This document shows positions 61,935 to 64,000 of a DNA stretch of 64,000 nucleotides, piece after piece. The translations under genes were made by a program, and so were the position numbers. This DNA comes from Flavobacterium enshiense DK69 (GTDB taxonomy: Bacteria > Bacteroidota > Bacteroidia > Flavobacteriales > Flavobacteriaceae). Below the pieces are notes generated by a model that searched no databases, was not told the DNA's origin, and saw only the letters and a program-made list of their open reading frames with translations. The stretch lies in the NCBI RefSeq assembly GCF_000498495.1, contig NZ_AVCS01000016.1, positions 19,337 through 83,336 on the forward strand, read 5' to 3'. How positions within the stretch are numbered: position 1 is the stretch's first letter; each line of letters starts with the position of its first letter.

Positions 61935-64000
61935 TTATTTTTTGGAAATAATTCGTTTCGTACCAACTTCATTGTCGGTAATCACTTTAATGATATACAT
62001 TTGGCCATCACCTTGACTGAAGTCAACATCTATTCTGACTTCTTTGTTAAAGTAAGCATCAGCATCGTCATACGCTTTTACAAACATTCCTTTCGCATCG
62101 TAAATTTCAATTCTTGCTTTTGAGTGATAATTAAACTCATAGCGAATATTAACATATTCTTTGAAAGGAACAGGGTACGCACTAAACATTGTCTCAACAA
62201 TTTGACCTTTAGGAGCTGGAGTGTTGTTTACCACTTGATCACCAGTTGAACAAGCCGGTGGTAGCGGAGTATTGTCTGAACATCCAGGAACCGCATCAAT
62301 TGAACCATCACTGTTAGGAACAGTCACAGTAGTCGGAACATTATTAACAAGATAAGTTACTTTAGTCACAAAATCATAAGTACAAGTTTGACCAGCGGTA
62401 TTTGATCCAATAATAGATTTAGGTTCGTATTTAACTCCCAGAACGTATTCTGTATTAGGAATTGCTCCTGTAACCACCATCTGCGCCTGACCATTACTTG
62501 TTCCACTTACATTAACTGTAGTCAATTTGGTACAGTTCGGGCCAAATAATTTTACATCTTTATTACCTTGAACTTGGAAAATACTGAAATCAACGCAAGT
62601 TTTGGTTTGTTCCACATTTATAGTAAAGTTGGCACTTGGCGCTATCAATTTAGTATAGTAGAAGAATACCCCAGGAATTGCATTACTCACTTTTCCATTT
62701 CTTGTACTATAACAAATAGCCTCCAATTCTGTAGCATTACCGGCAACAATATTACAACAAGCTGTTTGTGTTGGGAAGATATGTCCGCCACATGGCAATG
62801 ATTCAACATCTATGTTACCACTATCTGTACATCCTTCCCCAGGACTTGTTGCATAGTTGGCATCATACACGGTTACCGTATGTGGGCCCGCGCCCACTCC
62901 AGTAAATGTATACTGAATTGGATCTGTCACATCAGTTACATCTACAGCCGTTCCATTATCCAATTTAATGGTATATGGCGCTGTACCACCAGATATTGTA
63001 GCGGTAATGGTTCCATCACTTGCACCACAGCTTGCGCTACCTTGAATTAAGGCCCCCAAAGCTAAAGCAAAGTCTGGTCCATCAATTACAAGATCAACTG
63101 TTTCGCAGACTGCACCAATACCGTCTATGACTCTTACTCTATATGTACCTTCTGGCAGAGTATCAAAAGTATAATTTGCATTCGAAGTAAGGCCTGTTAT
63201 ATTTTGTAATGGATTCACTAAATCAGCAGAGCTGAACAATCGAATAATATAAGGTGTAACTGGTCCGCCTGGAGTAACCACAATCGAACCTGTACCTCCG
63301 AAACATAATACATCATTAGGATCTGCACTACAGGCAGGCGCACAAGGATTATTCACAGTAAACTTAGCCTGACATTCATCTTTACAACCAAGCGCTGTTT
63401 CCACTTCAATTTTTATTGCCTTGGTTCCTCCTGTTAAAAGTGATGGTGGTGTTGTGTCAGCTGTTTCAGTAAATACCTCCGTAGGCACACCATTAATAAT
63501 TTCAATGGTCACATCATAATATGTTAATGTTACCGTTGGTGCTGGATTTAGAGGTGAGTAAGTAAAGCCAGCTACCCAAGCTGCCCAGGCATTAGCTAAA
63601 TTAGTTGCATTGGTACCTGCACTAGCACTACAATTAACTGTAAAGGTAGAATTACCCGGACAGGTTGCCTCAATATCCTGAACGGCCAATACCACAGTAT
63701 CATCATCATTACCGCACAACGCATTAGATATAGTCAGTTTCAACGTAACAGTTCCAACACCCGAAACACTTACACCTGAAGTCAATGACGTAGGTGTAGT
63801 TATCGAAGCACTTGCAGTTCCTGTCGTTCCGTCAACTGTCCACAATGTAGTTCCTCCGCTGGCGGTACCGGCTAAGGTAAATGCAGTTGGTCCAGAAGGT
63901 GGAGTCTGGCACAAAGTCTGATCCGGTCCTGCGTTGGCTGTCGCATTTGCATTTACTGTCAATACAACCGTATCATCATCATTTGCACAAGGCGGAGTGG
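61935..64000 (-). CDS. Large repetitive T9SS surface protein, C-terminal part (runs off right edge)
   Basis: The frame stays open to the window edge (nt 63963-64000 continue as PPCANDDDTVVL), so the gene starts outside; a TTG at 63962 is internal. Visible are an Ig-like repeat (VNANATANAGPDQTLCQTP... to NDDDTVVLAVQD), further beta-rich blocks with SNANYTFDTLPEGTYRVRV, a CSADPNDVLCFGGTGSI SprB-type repeat, and a TACCNIVAGNATELEAI block. The C-terminal T9SS type A sorting domain (SAYPVPFKEYVNIRYEF) ends the chain. The NDDDTVVLxV element occurs twice 85-95 residues apart, implying tandem repeats upstream. It is probably a surface adhesin. Confidence 0.85.
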   Translation of the reverse strand, partial: TPPCANDDDTVVLTVNANATANAGPDQTLCQTPPSGPTAFTLAGTASGGTTLWTVDGTTGTASASITTPTSLTSGVSVSGVGTVTLKLTISNALCGNDDDTVVLAVQDIEATCPGNSTFTVNCSASAGTNATNLANAWAAWVAGFTYSPLNPAPTVTLTYYDVTIEIINGVPTEVFTETADTTPPSLLTGGTKAIKIEVETALGCKDECQAKFTVNNPCAPACSADPNDVLCFGGTGSIVVTPGGPVTPYIIRLFSSADLVNPLQNITGLTSNANYTFDTLPEGTYRVRVIDGIGAVCETVDLVIDGPDFALALGALIQGSASCGASDGTITATISGGTAPYTIKLDNGTAVDVTDVTDPIQYTFTGVGAGPHTVTVYDANYATSPGEGCTDSGNIDVESLPCGGHIFPTQTACCNIVAGNATELEAICYSTRNGKVSNAIPGVFFYYTKLIAPSANFTINVEQTKTCVDFSIFQVQGNKDVKLFGPNCTKLTTVNVSGTSNGQAQMVVTGAIPNTEYVLGVKYEPKSIIGSNTAGQTCTYDFVTKVTYLVNNVPTTVTVPNSDGSIDAVPGCSDNTPLPPACSTGDQVVNNTPAPKGQIVETMFSAYPVPFKEYVNIRYEFNYHSKARIEIYDAKGMFVKAYDDADAYFNKEVRIDVDFSQGDGQMYIIKVITDNEVGTKRIISKK

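Overview
The window looks like chromosome of a Flavobacterium-like member of the Bacteroidota. Four things support this: the gliding and type IX secretion (T9SS) genes gldJ, porU and porV; several secreted proteins ending in T9SS type A sorting domains; AT-rich DNA with TAnnTTTG-type promoter boxes; and a core gene order typical of Flavobacteriaceae (gldJ/porU/porV/cdd, PDH E1-alpha and E2, and exbB/exbD/TonB with glutamate dehydrogenase, anmK and acyl-CoA dehydrogenase). The genus-level call is an inference from gene content.

Left third (about 1-25.7 kb): an accessory region of mostly single, unrelated small genes. It holds a cut-off HsdR_N-type nuclease, a DinB-like protein, an S41 protease, two DUF1801 proteins, an SRPBCC protein, three VOC/glyoxalase-fold proteins, a SpoIIAA-like protein, a RibD-type reductase, an MscS channel, a serine beta-lactamase-like hydrolase, a CDP-alcohol phosphatidyltransferase, a T9SS-exported cysteine protease, and several membrane or secreted proteins of unknown function. 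Dispersed intergenic repeats of at least four families separate the genes. Several repeats carry a terminator-like hairpin, some carry a promoter-like box, and one family has paired GCTAAC/GTTAGC ends resembling integron recombination sites. No integrase or transposase is visible. The region ends with two larger cytosolic proteins, a trypsin-like protease fused to a DNA/RNA non-specific nuclease and an unusual alpha/beta hydrolase. They are a plausible but unproven conflict or defence module.

Middle (25.7-42.4 kb): cell-surface glycan genes (a flippase, an FkbM methyltransferase, two glycosyltransferases); a giant delta-60-repeat T9SS protein; a sensor-less hybrid histidine kinase; an MlaE/MlaF-type lipid ABC transporter pair; a GDP-mannose pyrophosphorylase with SprT-like and SDR genes; and the pyruvate dehydrogenase E1-alpha and E2 genes.

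Right third (42.4-64 kb): cytidine deaminase; the T9SS/gliding cluster porV-porU diverging from gldJ; murF; a secreted alpha/beta hydrolase; an ECF sigma factor overlapping a membrane protein; a cell-wall amidase; two tandem tRNA-Val genes; folC; ExbB/ExbD and a TonB-like protein; glutamate dehydrogenase; anmK; acyl-CoA dehydrogenase; and the C-terminal part of a large repetitive T9SS surface protein that runs off the right edge. This part is dense, ordinary core genome with clear hairpin terminators and almost none of the repeats seen on the left.
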